This document shows, piece after piece, positions 26,470-36,399 of a DNA stretch of 64,000 nucleotides. The notes below the pieces were generated by a model that saw only the letters and a program-made list of their open reading frames with translations, was not told where the DNA came from and did no database searches. Origin of the DNA: Peptoniphilus stercorisuis (GTDB lineage: Bacteria; Bacillota; Clostridia; Tissierellales; Peptoniphilaceae); the NCBI RefSeq assembly GCF_017874395.1, contig NZ_JAGGLJ010000001.1, forward strand, positions 116,223-180,222, in the 5' to 3' direction. A program made the translations under genes and the position numbers. Numbering within the stretch: the first letter of the stretch is position 1; each line of letters begins with the position of its first letter.

Positions 26470-28232
26470 AAAGTGGATTAATTAAAAGTATAAATGGTCC
26501 TGTTGTAATTGGAAAAAATATGAAGGACTTTAAACTTAGAGAAATGGTTGTAGTTGGAGATAAAAAATTAATTGGTGAAGTAATATCAATTAAAGGGGAT
26601 CTTGGAACTGTTCAAGTTTATGAGGAAACTTCGGGACTTAAACGAGATGAGAAGATAATATCAACTGGATCACCACTTTCTGTAAAACTTGGACCTGGTA
26701 TGATATCAAATATGTTTGATGGAATACAAAGGCCATTAAATAAGATAAAAGCTGAACATGGAAATTTTATGCCAGAGGGAATTGGACTTATATCTCTAGA
26801 TGAAGAAAAACTTTGGGATACTAAAATAAATGTAAATATTGGAGATAGAGTTCATGAAGGAGAAATCTTTGGTGAAGTTCCAGAAACAGATATTATAACC
26901 CATAGACTTTTAGTTCCAATTGGAGTAAATGGAATTGTAACTAAAAAAGTTGAAGACGGAAAATATAATATTGAAAGAGATCTTGTTGAGGTAAAAGATG
27001 ATTTAGGAAAAATTCACAATTTAAAAATGTATCAAATGTGGCCAGTGCGTGTGCCAAGAAAATCTAAAGAAAGACTTCCTATTGATCGTTTATTAGTTAC
27101 AGGACAAAGAGTTTTTGATGTGTTTTTCCCAATAGCAAAGGGTGGAACAACTGCAATTCCAGGAGGATTTGGAACTGGTAAGACAATGACTCAGCATCAA
27201 ATAGCAAAATATTGTGATGCAGATATTATTGTATATATTGGATGTGGAGAGCGTGGAAATGAAATGACAGAAGTTCTTGAAGATTTTCCAAAACTAATTG
27301 ATCCAAATACTGGAAAACCTCTAATGGATAGAACTATATTAATTGCAAATACTTCAAATATGCCAGTAGCAGCTCGTGAAGCTTCTATATATACAGGAGT
27401 TACAATGGCAGAATATTTTAGAGATCAAGGATATCATGTAGCACTTATGGGAGATTCAACATCTCGTTGGGCTGAGGCACTGCGTGAAATATCGGGTCGT
27501 CTTGAAGAAATGCCAGCAGAGGAAGGATATCCTGCATATTTGCCATCTAGAATTGCACAGTTTTATGAAAGAGCAGGTTATGTAAATGCACTTTCAGGAA
27601 AAGAAGGATCAGTAACATTAATTGGTGCTGTATCACCTGCAGGTGGAGATTTTTCTGAACCAGTTACAGAAAATACTAAGAGATTTGTCAATGTATTTTT
27701 AGCTCTTGATAAGGAACTTGCCTATGCAAGACATTATCCAGCTATAAACTGGATGGATTCTTATTCAGAATATATTGCACAACTTAAAAATTATTATGAT
27801 TTAAGACTTGATGGAGATCTTCCAGCATTAAGATCTAAATTTTTAGATTTATTACATCAAGAATCAAAATTAAATGAAATAGTAATGCTAGTTGGTGAAG
27901 ATGTGCTTCCAGATGATCAAAGACTTGTGCTTGAAATATGTCGTATAGTAAAAGTTGCATTTTTACAACAAAATGCCTTTAACAAAATAGATACTTTTGT
28001 TCCATTAGAAAAACAATTTGAAATGCTAAAGACAATTGATCTTCTATATGAATGTGGAAAAGATGCAGTATCACATGCAATTCCAATTTCAAAAATAAGA
28101 AATGATAAAATATATGCTGATGTAATAAATATGAAATACGATATTGAAAATGACGAACTTTCTAAGTTTGTAGAACTTAACAACAAGATTAGAGCTTATT
28201 ATAATAATCTTGAAGTTAAATATATACAGTAG
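26466..28232 (+). CDS. ntpA: V-type ATPase catalytic subunit A
   Basis: 588 aa, the ATP-hydrolysing subunit. The P-loop is [13 protein letters not shown] near residue 237, followed by [16 protein letters not shown] and [19 protein letters not shown]. The non-homologous region typical of A subunits (about residues 115-190) is present. Start is TTG at 26466 with GAAGGTG upstream, overlapping subunit E. Cytoplasmic A3B3 head. Confidence 0.96.
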   Translation: MKSGLIKSINGPVVIGKNMKDFKLREMVVVGDKKLIGEVISIKGDLGTVQVYEETSGLKRDEKIISTGSPLSVKLGPGMISNMFDGIQRPLNKIKAEHGNFMPEGIGLISLDEEKLWDTKINVNIGDRVHEGEIFGEVPETDIITHRLLVPIGVNGIVTKKVEDGKYNIERDLVEVKDDLGKIHNLKMYQMWPVRVPRKSKERLPIDRLLVTGQRVFDVFFPIAKGGTTAIPGGFGTGKTMTQHQIAKYCDADIIVYIGCGERGNEMTEVLEDFPKLIDPNTGKPLMDRTILIANTSNMPVAAREASIYTGVTMAEYFRDQGYHVALMGDSTSRWAEALREISGRLEEMPAEEGYPAYLPSRIAQFYERAGYVNALSGKEGSVTLIGAVSPAGGDFSEPVTENTKRFVNVFLALDKELAYARHYPAINWMDSYSEYIAQLKNYYDLRLDGDLPALRSKFLDLLHQESKLNEIVMLVGEDVLPDDQRLVLEICRIVKVAFLQQNAFNKIDTFVPLEKQFEMLKTIDLLYECGKDAVSHAIPISKIRNDKIYADVINMKYDIENDELSKFVELNNKIRAYYNNLEVKYIQ

Positions 28233-28240
28233 GTGATAAG

Positions 28241-29638
28241 ATGAAAAAAGAATATTTATTATTAGATCAAGTAGAAGGATCTTTAATTGAACTTTCAAAC
28301 TTGCACCGAGTGGCCTATGATGAAGTAGTAAAAATAAAATCAACAGATTCTAATAGTGAAATGGTAGGCCAAGTAGTAAAAATAGATGGAGATTCAGCAA
28401 CAATTCAAGTTTTTGGTGAAAATCTTGGAGTTTCTACAAATAATACTAAAATTACCTTTGAAGCAAGGCCCTTTGAAATACCACTTTCAAATAGAATTTT
28501 AGGAAGGGTATTTGATGGAATTGGTAGGCCAATAGATAAGGGCGGAGATATTTATTCTAATAAATTTTATAATGTAAATGGAAGGCCTATAAATCCCGTT
28601 GCAAGAGAATATCCAAGAAACTTTATTCAAACAGGAATATCTTCAATAGACTGTTTGATGACACTTATTCGTGGACAAAAACTTCCAATATTTTCAGGAT
28701 CTGGACTTCCTCATAATGAACTTGCAGCACAAATAGTAAGACAAGCTAAAATTTCTGCAAATGATGAAGAGGATAATTTTGCAATAGTTTTTGCTGCAAT
28801 TGGAGTAAAACACGATGATGCAGACTATTTTAGAGAAGCATTTAAAAATGCAGGAGTAACAGAAAAAGTAGCAATGTATATAAATTATGCAGATGATCCA
28901 ATTATGGAAAGACTTATAGTGCCAAAATGTGCGCTAACTGCTGCAGAATATCTTGCCTATGAAGAACATAAACATGTACTTGTAATAATGACAGATATTA
29001 CTTCCTATGGAGAAGCACTTCGTGAAGTATCATCTTCAAGAGAAGAAGTTCCATCAAGAAAGGGATACCCAGGACATTTATATTCTGATCTTGCAATGCT
29101 TTATGAAAGAGCAGGAATGATTAAAGAAATAGATGGATCTGTTACACTTATTCCAATACTAACTATGCCAAATGATGATATAACTCATCCAATTCCAGAT
29201 TTAACAGGATATATTACAGAAGGTCAAATTGTATTATCAAGAGATTTAAATCAATCTGGAATTTATCCACCAATAAATGTACTTCCATCACTTTCAAGAC
29301 TTATGAAAGATGGAATAGGAGATGGATTTACAAGAGAAGATCATTCAGACTTGTCATCACAACTTTTTGCATCTTATTCAAGAGTTCAAGAAGTAAGATC
29401 TCTTGCACAAATCATTGGAGCAGAGGACTTATCTGAAAATGATAGAAAAATATTAAAATTTGGAGAAGAATTTGAAAAGAGATTTTTAACTCAAAAATTT
29501 GATGAAAATAGAGATATAAATGAAACACTAGATCTTGGATGGGAACTTTTAAAACTTCTTCCAGAGGACAGCTTAGATAGAATTGATCCAAAATTAAGGG
29601 AGAAATATTTAAATAAGGCTGTGATTAACAATGGCTAA
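28241..29638 (+). CDS. ntpB: V-type ATPase subunit B
   Basis: 465 aa non-catalytic head subunit. [21 protein letters not shown] replaces a true P-loop, as expected for B subunits; [28 protein letters not shown] is also diagnostic. ATG has TAGGTGAT upstream, 8 nt after subunit A. It overlaps subunit D by 8 nt. Confidence 0.96.
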   Translation: MKKEYLLLDQVEGSLIELSNLHRVAYDEVVKIKSTDSNSEMVGQVVKIDGDSATIQVFGENLGVSTNNTKITFEARPFEIPLSNRILGRVFDGIGRPIDKGGDIYSNKFYNVNGRPINPVAREYPRNFIQTGISSIDCLMTLIRGQKLPIFSGSGLPHNELAAQIVRQAKISANDEEDNFAIVFAAIGVKHDDADYFREAFKNAGVTEKVAMYINYADDPIMERLIVPKCALTAAEYLAYEEHKHVLVIMTDITSYGEALREVSSSREEVPSRKGYPGHLYSDLAMLYERAGMIKEIDGSVTLIPILTMPNDDITHPIPDLTGYITEGQIVLSRDLNQSGIYPPINVLPSLSRLMKDGIGDGFTREDHSDLSSQLFASYSRVQEVRSLAQIIGAEDLSENDRKILKFGEEFEKRFLTQKFDENRDINETLDLGWELLKLLPEDSLDRIDPKLREKYLNKAVINNG

Positions 29639-30275
29639 AAAAATTGTACCGACAAAAGCGAATTTAATAGCTACAAAATCAGCTTTAAACTTTGCAAAAA
29701 AAGGATATGATTTATTAGACAAAAAAAGAACTGTTTTAATAAAAGAAATGATGGATCTAAATAAAAGGGCAATGAAACTTCAAGAAGTAATAGAAAAAAC
29801 TTTTGAAGAATCTTACACAGCCCTAGAAGATGCAACTATTACAATGGGATCTGAGTCAATGTATGAAATTGCAAAATCAACTCCTAAAGAGAAGGAATAT
29901 GAAATTATTTCAAGATCTGTAATGGGAGTTGAAATCCCTGAAATTAAATATGAAAAAGAAGGATTAAAAACTGAATATTCAATTCATAAAACAACAACAG
30001 CCTTTGATGAGGCAACAGTTGATATGATAAATATTGAGTATTTAATATATGAACTTGCTCAAGTTGAGACATCTGTATTTAGACTTGCACAAGAGATAAA
30101 GAAAACTCAAAAAAGAGCAAATGCCTTAGATAAAATTCAAATTCCTAAATATACAGATATTGTAAATGAAATTGAAAATATATTAGCTGAAAAGGAAAGA
30201 GAGGATTTTTTCAGACTTAAAAAAGTAAAAGATAGAAAAGAAAAACAAGAGTTAGAAAAAGAAAATCAGACTTAA
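29631..30275 (+). CDS. ntpD: V-type ATPase subunit D (rotor shaft)
   Basis: 214 aa, two long helices forming the central shaft: start [28 protein letters not shown] is diagnostic, and the second helix lies around residues 135-205. Last gene of the operon, followed by a terminator. Confidence 0.94.
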   Translation: MAKKIVPTKANLIATKSALNFAKKGYDLLDKKRTVLIKEMMDLNKRAMKLQEVIEKTFEESYTALEDATITMGSESMYEIAKSTPKEKEYEIISRSVMGVEIPEIKYEKEGLKTEYSIHKTTTAFDEATVDMINIEYLIYELAQVETSVFRLAQEIKKTQKRANALDKIQIPKYTDIVNEIENILAEKEREDFFRLKKVKDRKEKQELEKENQT

Positions 30276-30302
30276 AATTTTATTTTTAAGTCTTTTTTTT
30301 AT
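30267..30302 (+). terminator. Rho-independent terminator of the V-ATPase operon
   Basis: Stem GACTTAAAA / TTTTAAGTC then eight T; overlaps the last codons of subunit D. Confidence 0.85.
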
Positions 30303-30604
30303 GGGAAATTAAATATTTATAAAAATTCAAAAAGTTTAGAATTAATAAAAAGTAACATTAATATATAAAGAGAGATAAAAACTAAGATAAAATTATTTTT
30401 AATGTATCTCATAATAAAACTCCTTTCTATAAATAAAACAGTATTTTATATCTTAATTATATTTTAATAAAACTTAGTAAACATATTATTAATAATATGT
30501 AAATAGTATGTAATTTTAAAAATAATAGATAATAATTTTTTATTATAGAAATATTATATAAGGACTTTAATAAGAGCTTTTAATCAGTTTTTGAAATATT
30601 TTTA

Positions 30605-30700
30605 GACAACTTCCTTCTATTATATAGTGTAAATATGATACTATTTAAAATACAAATAATTAAGTTAGGGTTTTATGTGAAAAAATTATTATAATAAGAA
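30605..30700. repeat. Non-coding repeat, copy A (flank of phosphatase gene)
   Basis: The 480-nt gap between the V-ATPase operon and the phosphatase gene is AT-rich and holds no gene I can support. ACAACTTCCTTCTATTATATA (in part 30605-30625) and AAAAAATTATTAT about 60 nt later recur in the same order and spacing at 32638, on the other side of the phosphatase gene. Confidence 0.55.
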
Positions 30701-30727
30701 AAAACAAATTTAAATAACCATTATGTA

Positions 30728-30747
30728 TTGGGGAGTTTTCTCCCCAA
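30728..30747. terminator. GC-rich hairpin downstream of phosphatase gene
   Basis: Perfect stem TTGGGGAG / CTCCCCAA with TTTT loop just past the stop codon of the minus-strand gene. There is no T-run after it on the minus strand, so termination is plausible but not certain. Confidence 0.5.
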
Positions 30748-30756
30748 GTAAAGAGA

Positions 30757-32361
30757 TTAATTAATAAGAGAAAGTGCATCTTTTGGTATAAAGACTTTTT
30801 CACCATTAAATACAATAAGACCACTTAAAGTTTTTTTCTTTCCATTTATAATACAGTAGTTTTTATTAACAAAAAACTCAATATAAGTATTATCTTTAGT
30901 AACTTTTAAAATTTGATTAGGAGAAGATATAAATTCTACTTTTGCTCCTTTATCTTCAAAAGATTTTCTTGCAGGAATATATAGCTCTTTTGAAAGTTTA
31001 TCAAGATCTATATTTTGAATTTGAGCAAGGTATTTTCCAATATCGGAATTGTGTACTGTACCTGATAGTGGTTTTATATTTTCATTTGTAGAGTAACAGT
31101 AAAGAGCAACATCTCCTCCAACATGTCCTTCAGTAGTCCAAGCAATATTTGATCTATTACTTATAATTTTATTAATTGTGTTTTCCATACTTTTAGAGTT
31201 TTTAATTTCTTCAATTTCTAAAGTACTTAAATCCTTAATATTATAATGTTCTTCTAATAGATTTGAAATATTAGATTTATCTTTATTTATTTGCTTTGTA
31301 AGTTTTGTTGAAGTTATTTTTGCATCTTTAATGATTTTTGTAAATTCATCTAGGGGAACTTTATCATATCCCTTTGAAATATTATTATTTCCAAAAGTAA
31401 TACCACCAGTACCATGGTCAGAAGCGATTAATAAAATAGTATTTGGATTTTTATCTGCAAAATCTTTAGCAACTTTAACTGCCTTATCAAAAGCTAAAAT
31501 ATCAGACTTAAGAGCAATTGGATCATTTGCATGGGCTGCCCAATCAATTTCCGATCCTTCAACCATTAAAAATAGTCCATTATTATTTTTAGATAAAACA
31601 TCTAGTGCTTTTTCTGTCATTTCAGCTAAAGAAGGTTCAACTTTTTCATCTCTATCTAAGTCATAGGACATAGACTCTTCATTAAAAGAGCCCCAAATTT
31701 TATCGGATTTAGAATTTTTAAGTTCTTGAGTATTTGTAATATAATCATATCCTCTAGATTTGATTTCCTTTATGAGATCTTCTTTGTCTTTTCTAATGCT
31801 TTTTTCTAGATATTTAGAACCTGCACCAAGGACAATATCAATATTTTGGTAAACTTGTTGTTCTGCAATTTCTTCATAGGCATTTCTATCTAGATGATGT
31901 GCTGAAAAATCAGCAGGAGTTGCATGCTGAATATTAGAGGTGGATATAATTCCAGTAGATTTATTAAGTCTATTTGCTCCTTCTAAAACATTGGCAACGG
32001 GAAAATTAATTTTATTTTTATTAAAATTATCACTACCTGGCATAGTTGAAGTTAGGGGATAGCTTCCTATATAGGGAGATATAGTTTTAATACCTGTTGC
32101 CATAGCTGTTCCAGCAGGAGCAGAATCTGCAATTGGAGTATTTGAATTATTTGTTCTTACAAGTCCTGTTGCTAAATCATCAATAGTAAACTTATTATCC
32201 TCTGTCATCCATCTAGCAAAACTAAGAGCCTCTACACTCATACCATCGGGAATCATAACAATTACATTTTTAGCTGTATTATTAGACTGTGCAAAAGTAT
32301 TTGTTGAGAATAAAATAATTAACAATAGAAATATACTAAGATTTTTTTTGAAATTTTTCAT
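30757..32361 (-). CDS. Exported alkaline phosphatase (PhoA family)
   Basis: 534 aa phosphomonoesterase. A signal peptide (about residues 1-24, ending STNTFA) sends it across the membrane. Metal and nucleophile motifs are present: MIPDGMSVEA with the metal Asp, ADSAPAGTAMATG with the Ser nucleophile, MVEGSEIDWAAHAND, LIASDHGTGG, and EGHVGGDVALY. The last ~65 residues (NKNYCIINGKKKTLSGL..KVFIPKDALSL) resemble a copper-amine-oxidase-N-type repeat found on surface proteins, so it may bind the wall. ATG has AAAGGAGG upstream. It stands alone in large AT-rich gaps. Confidence 0.92.
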   Translation of the reverse strand: MKNFKKNLSIFLLLIILFSTNTFAQSNNTAKNVIVMIPDGMSVEALSFARWMTEDNKFTIDDLATGLVRTNNSNTPIADSAPAGTAMATGIKTISPYIGSYPLTSTMPGSDNFNKNKINFPVANVLEGANRLNKSTGIISTSNIQHATPADFSAHHLDRNAYEEIAEQQVYQNIDIVLGAGSKYLEKSIRKDKEDLIKEIKSRGYDYITNTQELKNSKSDKIWGSFNEESMSYDLDRDEKVEPSLAEMTEKALDVLSKNNNGLFLMVEGSEIDWAAHANDPIALKSDILAFDKAVKVAKDFADKNPNTILLIASDHGTGGITFGNNNISKGYDKVPLDEFTKIIKDAKITSTKLTKQINKDKSNISNLLEEHYNIKDLSTLEIEEIKNSKSMENTINKIISNRSNIAWTTEGHVGGDVALYCYSTNENIKPLSGTVHNSDIGKYLAQIQNIDLDKLSKELYIPARKSFEDKGAKVEFISSPNQILKVTKDNTYIEFFVNKNYCIINGKKKTLSGLIVFNGEKVFIPKDALSLIN

Positions 32362-32637
32362 AATTTCCTCCTTTTCTAAATAGATCTTATCAAAGCAAAG
32401 TAAAAGGAAGATTTTTTATATGTAAATACTTTGTGATTTTAAAGAATAGATTATATGAGAATATAAATAAGGTTTATAAGATAGTATTAAATAAAACTTT
32501 TTTATGTAGTGACAATAAAATTAATTATAGATAAAAACTTTATAATTTTAAAAAGGTGAAATAATAAATTATTATTACAATAAAAGATGAGAACTACTAT
32601 AATTAGATATTTTAATAAATATTCTAACTAGAGTTGA

Positions 32638-32735
32638 ACAACTTCCTTCTATTATATACTCTAAATATAGCTTTAAAAAAATTATAAATAGTTTGTGAAA
32701 GCTTTTGTGCGAAAAAATTATTATGGTATATACAA
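32638..32735. repeat. Non-coding repeat, copy B (in 930-nt intergenic region)
   Basis: Second copy of the repeat at 30605. The 32362-33294 gap is extremely AT-rich and holds no supported gene; besides this repeat it has a small hairpin AGAGGT / ACCTCT with T-run at about 33096-33125 and the promoter of the NhaC-type gene. Confidence 0.55.
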
Positions 32736-33150
32736 TAAATTAAAGTATTTTACTTTAATAAAATTAAAATATGAAAATTTATGTTTAATATATATAAAAG
32801 ATTAAAAAACAAAACCTATATATAAAATCACTTTAATATGATAATGATTTCATAACTTTATTATGGATTACTTATATTAACTATGAATAAATAAAAATAA
32901 ATCTTATAAATGGGATAATTTTTATAAAATGAAAAAAAGGAAAGAGTTTGCAAATAAAAAGAATTGTTAAAAATGAAAAAATATAATATAATACAATTTA
33001 CCCCAAGATATTTATTTAAAACAAGAAAAAACACTTAAAAATATATAAGTAATTAAAAAAATGTATTTTTAATAAATTATATTTCACTAAAAGACAGAGG
33101 TTCTACCTCTAAGATGTTTTTTGATTAAAATTAAAAATTTCATAAAAACG

Positions 33151-33179
33151 TTGACAAAATAAAAAACGGAGCATATAAT
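33151..33179 (+). promoter_or_regulatory. Strong consensus sigma-70 promoter
   Basis: TTGACA at 33151, exactly 17 nt, TATAAT at 33174. Predicted start of transcription near 33186 leaves a 110-nt leader before the NhaC-type gene. Confidence 0.8.
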
Positions 33180-33294
33180 CATAGCTGTTAATAGTTGTGA
33201 ATATTTTTGTACGAATATTGTTTTGACATTTTAGGAATCATGGGCATCTAGGAAAACGTTAAGCTAAGATTGAGTTTAATAGGAGGGATTAATA

Positions 33295-34683
33295 ATGAAT
33301 GGAAAGGACAGAAAAGCCAATCCAGTAGCACTGATACCATTTATAGTATTTATCGTTTCATATTTAGGGATTGGAATAACGCTTATAGCAAATGGAGATC
33401 CAATGGGATTTTATGGATTTAAATCCCCAATAGCAGTTTTATTAGGAATTATAGTAGCATTTTTAATTTTAAAAGGAAACATTGAAGACAAATTTGACGT
33501 ATTTGTTAAGGGTTGTGGTAATGAAAACATAATTATCATGTGTATCATTTACTTATTAGCTGGATCATTTTCAGCAGTATCATCTGCAATGGGTGGTGTT
33601 GATGCGACAGTTAACTTAGGATTATCAATAATCCCACCAAACTTAATAGCAGTTGGTATTTTCGTTATCGCATGTTTCATTTCAATTTCAACAGGAACAA
33701 GTGTTGGTACTATAGTAGCAATAGGACCAATAGCAGTTGGATTTGCTGAAAAGACAAATATCCCAATTGCATTTATCATAGCTACATTAATTGGTGGAGC
33801 AATGTTTGGAGATAACTTATCAGTTATTTCAGATACAACAATTGCTGCAACAAGAACTCAAGGTGTTGAAATGAAAGATAAGTTCAGAACAAACCTTGGT
33901 ATGGCTATTCCAGCTATGCTTATTACAGTAGTTCTTCTTCTTATCTTTGGAAGACCTGAAGTTGTACCAGTTATTGAAAACTTAGAATACAATATTATAA
34001 AAGTTGTACCATATGTATTTGTACTTGTAACTGCAGTAGCAGGAGTTAACGTATTTGTTGTACTTACTCTTGGAACAGTTTTATCAAGTGTTATAGGACT
34101 TTACTATGGAACATTTGGACTTTTAGAATGTAGTAATATTATTTATGACGGATTCTTAGGAATGTTTGAAATATTTTTACTATCAATGTTAATAGGTGGA
34201 CTTGCTGCTATGGTTCAAGAAGCAGGTGGACTTGATTGGTTACTTAATAAAATCAAAGGATTTGTTAAGGGAAGAAAATCAGCAGAAGTTGGTATTGCAC
34301 TTATTACTTCAATAGCAGATGCTGCTACAGCAAATAATACAGTAGCAATAATAATAGCAGCACCAATTGCAAGAAATATATCAGAAGAATTCCAAGTAGA
34401 CCCAAGAAGATCAGCATCACTACTTGACTCATTTGGATCAATAATGCAAGGATTTATACCTTATGGAGCACAACTTTTAATGGCTGTTCAATTTACAAAT
34501 GGAGAATGTTCACCATTTGATATCATGCCATTTTTATGGTATCAATTTGCACTAACAATAATAGTTATTGCATCAATATTCTTCCCATTTGCAGATGGTT
34601 ATATTAAGAAGAACCCATGGGATTTTGAAAAATGGCAACCAATGTCTGAAACAAAAAAACAAGCAGCAGAAAATAAAGCTTAA
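33295..34683 (+). CDS. NhaC-family Na+/H+ antiporter-like transporter
   Basis: 462 aa, about 11-12 membrane segments, NhaC family. Polar intramembrane motifs include SISTGTSVGTIVAIGPIAVGF and GAMFGDNLSVISDTTIAATRTQG, which is the family signature, and SIADAATANNTVAI. AGGAGGG precedes the ATG. Codons ending in C (AAC, TTC, ATC) are more frequent than in most of the window, as in megL downstream, suggesting high expression. Being placed with megL, it may serve amino-acid or product exchange rather than only sodium; that is inference. Confidence 0.87.
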   Translation: MNGKDRKANPVALIPFIVFIVSYLGIGITLIANGDPMGFYGFKSPIAVLLGIIVAFLILKGNIEDKFDVFVKGCGNENIIIMCIIYLLAGSFSAVSSAMGGVDATVNLGLSIIPPNLIAVGIFVIACFISISTGTSVGTIVAIGPIAVGFAEKTNIPIAFIIATLIGGAMFGDNLSVISDTTIAATRTQGVEMKDKFRTNLGMAIPAMLITVVLLLIFGRPEVVPVIENLEYNIIKVVPYVFVLVTAVAGVNVFVVLTLGTVLSSVIGLYYGTFGLLECSNIIYDGFLGMFEIFLLSMLIGGLAAMVQEAGGLDWLLNKIKGFVKGRKSAEVGIALITSIADAATANNTVAIIIAAPIARNISEEFQVDPRRSASLLDSFGSIMQGFIPYGAQLLMAVQFTNGECSPFDIMPFLWYQFALTIIVIASIFFPFADGYIKKNPWDFEKWQPMSETKKQAAENKA

Positions 34684-34706
34684 TTAAAGAAGCTTTGTGA
34701 ATATAT

Positions 34707-34740
34707 GTCTACTCTATGGACGAAAAACTATGGGGTAGAC
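34707..34740 (+). other. Long intercistronic hairpin
   Basis: GTCTACTCTATGG pairs with CTATGGGGTAGAC (13 bp with wobbles, 8-nt loop) between the NhaC-type gene and megL. No T-run follows, so a processing or partial-termination element is more likely than a full terminator. Confidence 0.55.
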
Positions 34741-34746
34741 AAAATT

Positions 34747-34781
34747 AAAAGTTATTACTTAAAAGTTAAAAGTTAAAAGTT
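34747..34781. repeat. AAAAGTT short repeat
   Basis: Three tandem copies of AAAAGTT at 34761-34781 and a fourth at 34747, just before the megL ribosome site. Confidence 0.6.
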
Positions 34782-34805
34782 AATTAAAATTAGGAGGAAT
34801 TTACA

Positions 34806-35999
34806 ATGGAAAACACTAAAGATTTAGGATTTGCAACAAGACAAATACATGCAGGATATGAAGACAATAAATACGGAGCACTAGCTACTCCAATTTATCA
34901 AAGTTCAACTTTCGTATTTGACAGTGCAGAACAAGGTGGAAGAAGATTTGCAGGAGAAGAAGAAGGATATGTTTATTCAAGAATTTCAAACCCTACAAAT
35001 AGAGTAATTGAAAAGAAACTTGCAGACCTTGAAGGAGCAGATGACGCAATATCTACAGCATCAGGAATTGGAGCAATAACTTCAACTTTATGGACTCTTC
35101 TAAAAGCAGGAGATCATGTAGTAGCATCAAAAACTCTTTATGGATGTACATTTGCATTCTTAAGCCACGGAATCCAAAAATATGGTGTTGAAGTAACATT
35201 TGTAGACCCAAGAGATCCACAAAACTTCAAAGACGCTATGAAAGAAAACACAAAAGTTGTTTATCTTGAAACTCCAGCAAACCCAAATATGTACATTTCA
35301 GATATTGAAGCAATATCAGAAATTGCTCATGCAAATGAAGGATGTAAATTAGTAGTAGACTGTACTTATTCAACTCCATATGTACAAAGAGCTATTCCAC
35401 TAGGAGCAGATATTGTAGTTCACTCAGCTTCAAAATACCTAAATGGACATGGAGATGTTATTGCAGGATTTGCAGTAGGTAGCCAAGAACTTATTAATGA
35501 AATAAGAGGAGTAGGCTTAAAAGACATGACTGGTGCAGTTATGGGACCTTTCGAAGCATTCTTAGTAGGAAGAGGAATGAGAACTCTAGATATCAGAATG
35601 GAAAAACACTGTGCAAACGCAATGAAAGTTGCTGAATTCCTAGAAGGACATCCAGCAGTAGAAGCAGTATTCTACCCAGGACTAAAATCATTCCCACAAT
35701 ATGAACTAGCTAAAAAACAAATGATGCTTCCAGGAGCTATGATTTCATTTGAACTTAAAGATGGAAGAGAAGCAGGAATCAAACTTCTTAATGGATGTCA
35801 CCTATGTAAAGTTGCAGTATCACTAGGAGATACAGAAACACTTATTCAACATCCAGCAAGTATGACTCACTCACCATATACAGTAGAAGAAAGAGCAGCT
35901 TCAGGAATTGCTGAAGGACTAATTCGTCTATCAATTGGTCTTGAAGATGCTGATGATATCATTGCTGATTTAAAACAATCACTTGATCAATTAGTATAA
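34806..35999 (+). CDS. megL: Methionine gamma-lyase
   Basis: 397 aa PLP enzyme that splits methionine into methanethiol, ammonia and 2-oxobutyrate. The Cys/Met-metabolism fold is clear: SSTFVFDSAEQGG, YSRISNPTNRVIEKKLADLE, the PLP-lysine in VHSASKYLNGHGD. The segment KTLYGCTFAFLSHG holds the active-site Cys that distinguishes methionine gamma-lyase from cystathionine enzymes. AGGAGGA lies 8 nt before ATG. Codon use is of the highly expressed type. A terminator follows. It is probably a main catabolic enzyme and source of 2-oxobutyrate. Confidence 0.93.
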   Translation: MENTKDLGFATRQIHAGYEDNKYGALATPIYQSSTFVFDSAEQGGRRFAGEEEGYVYSRISNPTNRVIEKKLADLEGADDAISTASGIGAITSTLWTLLKAGDHVVASKTLYGCTFAFLSHGIQKYGVEVTFVDPRDPQNFKDAMKENTKVVYLETPANPNMYISDIEAISEIAHANEGCKLVVDCTYSTPYVQRAIPLGADIVVHSASKYLNGHGDVIAGFAVGSQELINEIRGVGLKDMTGAVMGPFEAFLVGRGMRTLDIRMEKHCANAMKVAEFLEGHPAVEAVFYPGLKSFPQYELAKKQMMLPGAMISFELKDGREAGIKLLNGCHLCKVAVSLGDTETLIQHPASMTHSPYTVEERAASGIAEGLIRLSIGLEDADDIIADLKQSLDQLV

Positions 36000-36011
36000 T
36001 TTATGATATTT

Positions 36012-36043
36012 AAAAAAGGAGACTTAATAGTCTCCTTTTTTTA
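36012..36043. terminator. Bidirectional rho-independent terminator
   Basis: AAAAAAGGAGAC / GTCTCCTTTTTTT with a 6-nt loop; it also encodes the last codons of the converging minus-strand gene. Confidence 0.88.
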
Positions 36044-36395
36044 ATGAATATATTGCCTCTTCTTTTGTATATAAAAAGAAGGCTAAATTTTTTTTATTAA
36101 TACTATAAATATAATCTAATAATTCTTCATTTTCATAGATAGAAAAATCTCCAATAATTGCAATTTTTATATTATTTCTATTTAGATATTTAAAAAGTCT
36201 ATTAAATAAATTATTAGATATTTTAAAAAAGTTCTTAGAAAAAATTTCTTTATTTACAATTATATTATTAGAATTATTGTTAAAAGCTATTTTGTCAAAA
36301 AACTTAATTGCACTTTTATAATTATAAATATATTCACTATTAGAATATATATTTACAATTACTTTATTGTCTATATTTATTATTTCTTTTTCCAA
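36024..36395 (-). CDS. DUF4180 family protein
   Basis: 123 aa cytoplasmic protein of unknown function. The conserved core IKIAIIGDFSIYENEELLDYIYSINKK followed by FFLYTKEEAIYSL matches the DUF4180 pattern. Start is TTG at 36395 with ATAGGTGAT upstream, 4 nt after the stop of the deacetylase gene, so the two form an operon. The C-terminal residues KKGDY are coded by the shared terminator stem. Confidence 0.72.
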   Translation of the reverse strand: MEKEIINIDNKVIVNIYSNSEYIYNYKSAIKFFDKIAFNNNSNNIIVNKEIFSKNFFKISNNLFNRLFKYLNRNNIKIAIIGDFSIYENEELLDYIYSINKKNLAFFLYTKEEAIYSLKKGDY

Positions 36396-36399
36396 AAAA

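Noticed and set aside
33095..33125. Hairpin AGAGGT/ACCTCT with T-run, considered as part of a riboswitch
   Set aside because: It lies upstream of the predicted promoter at 33151 and lacks any conserved aptamer core; at most a stray terminator.
34747..34781. AAAAGTT repeats considered as CRISPR or iteron array
   Set aside because: Seven-base units without spacers, only four copies; simple slippage in AT-rich DNA is enough.
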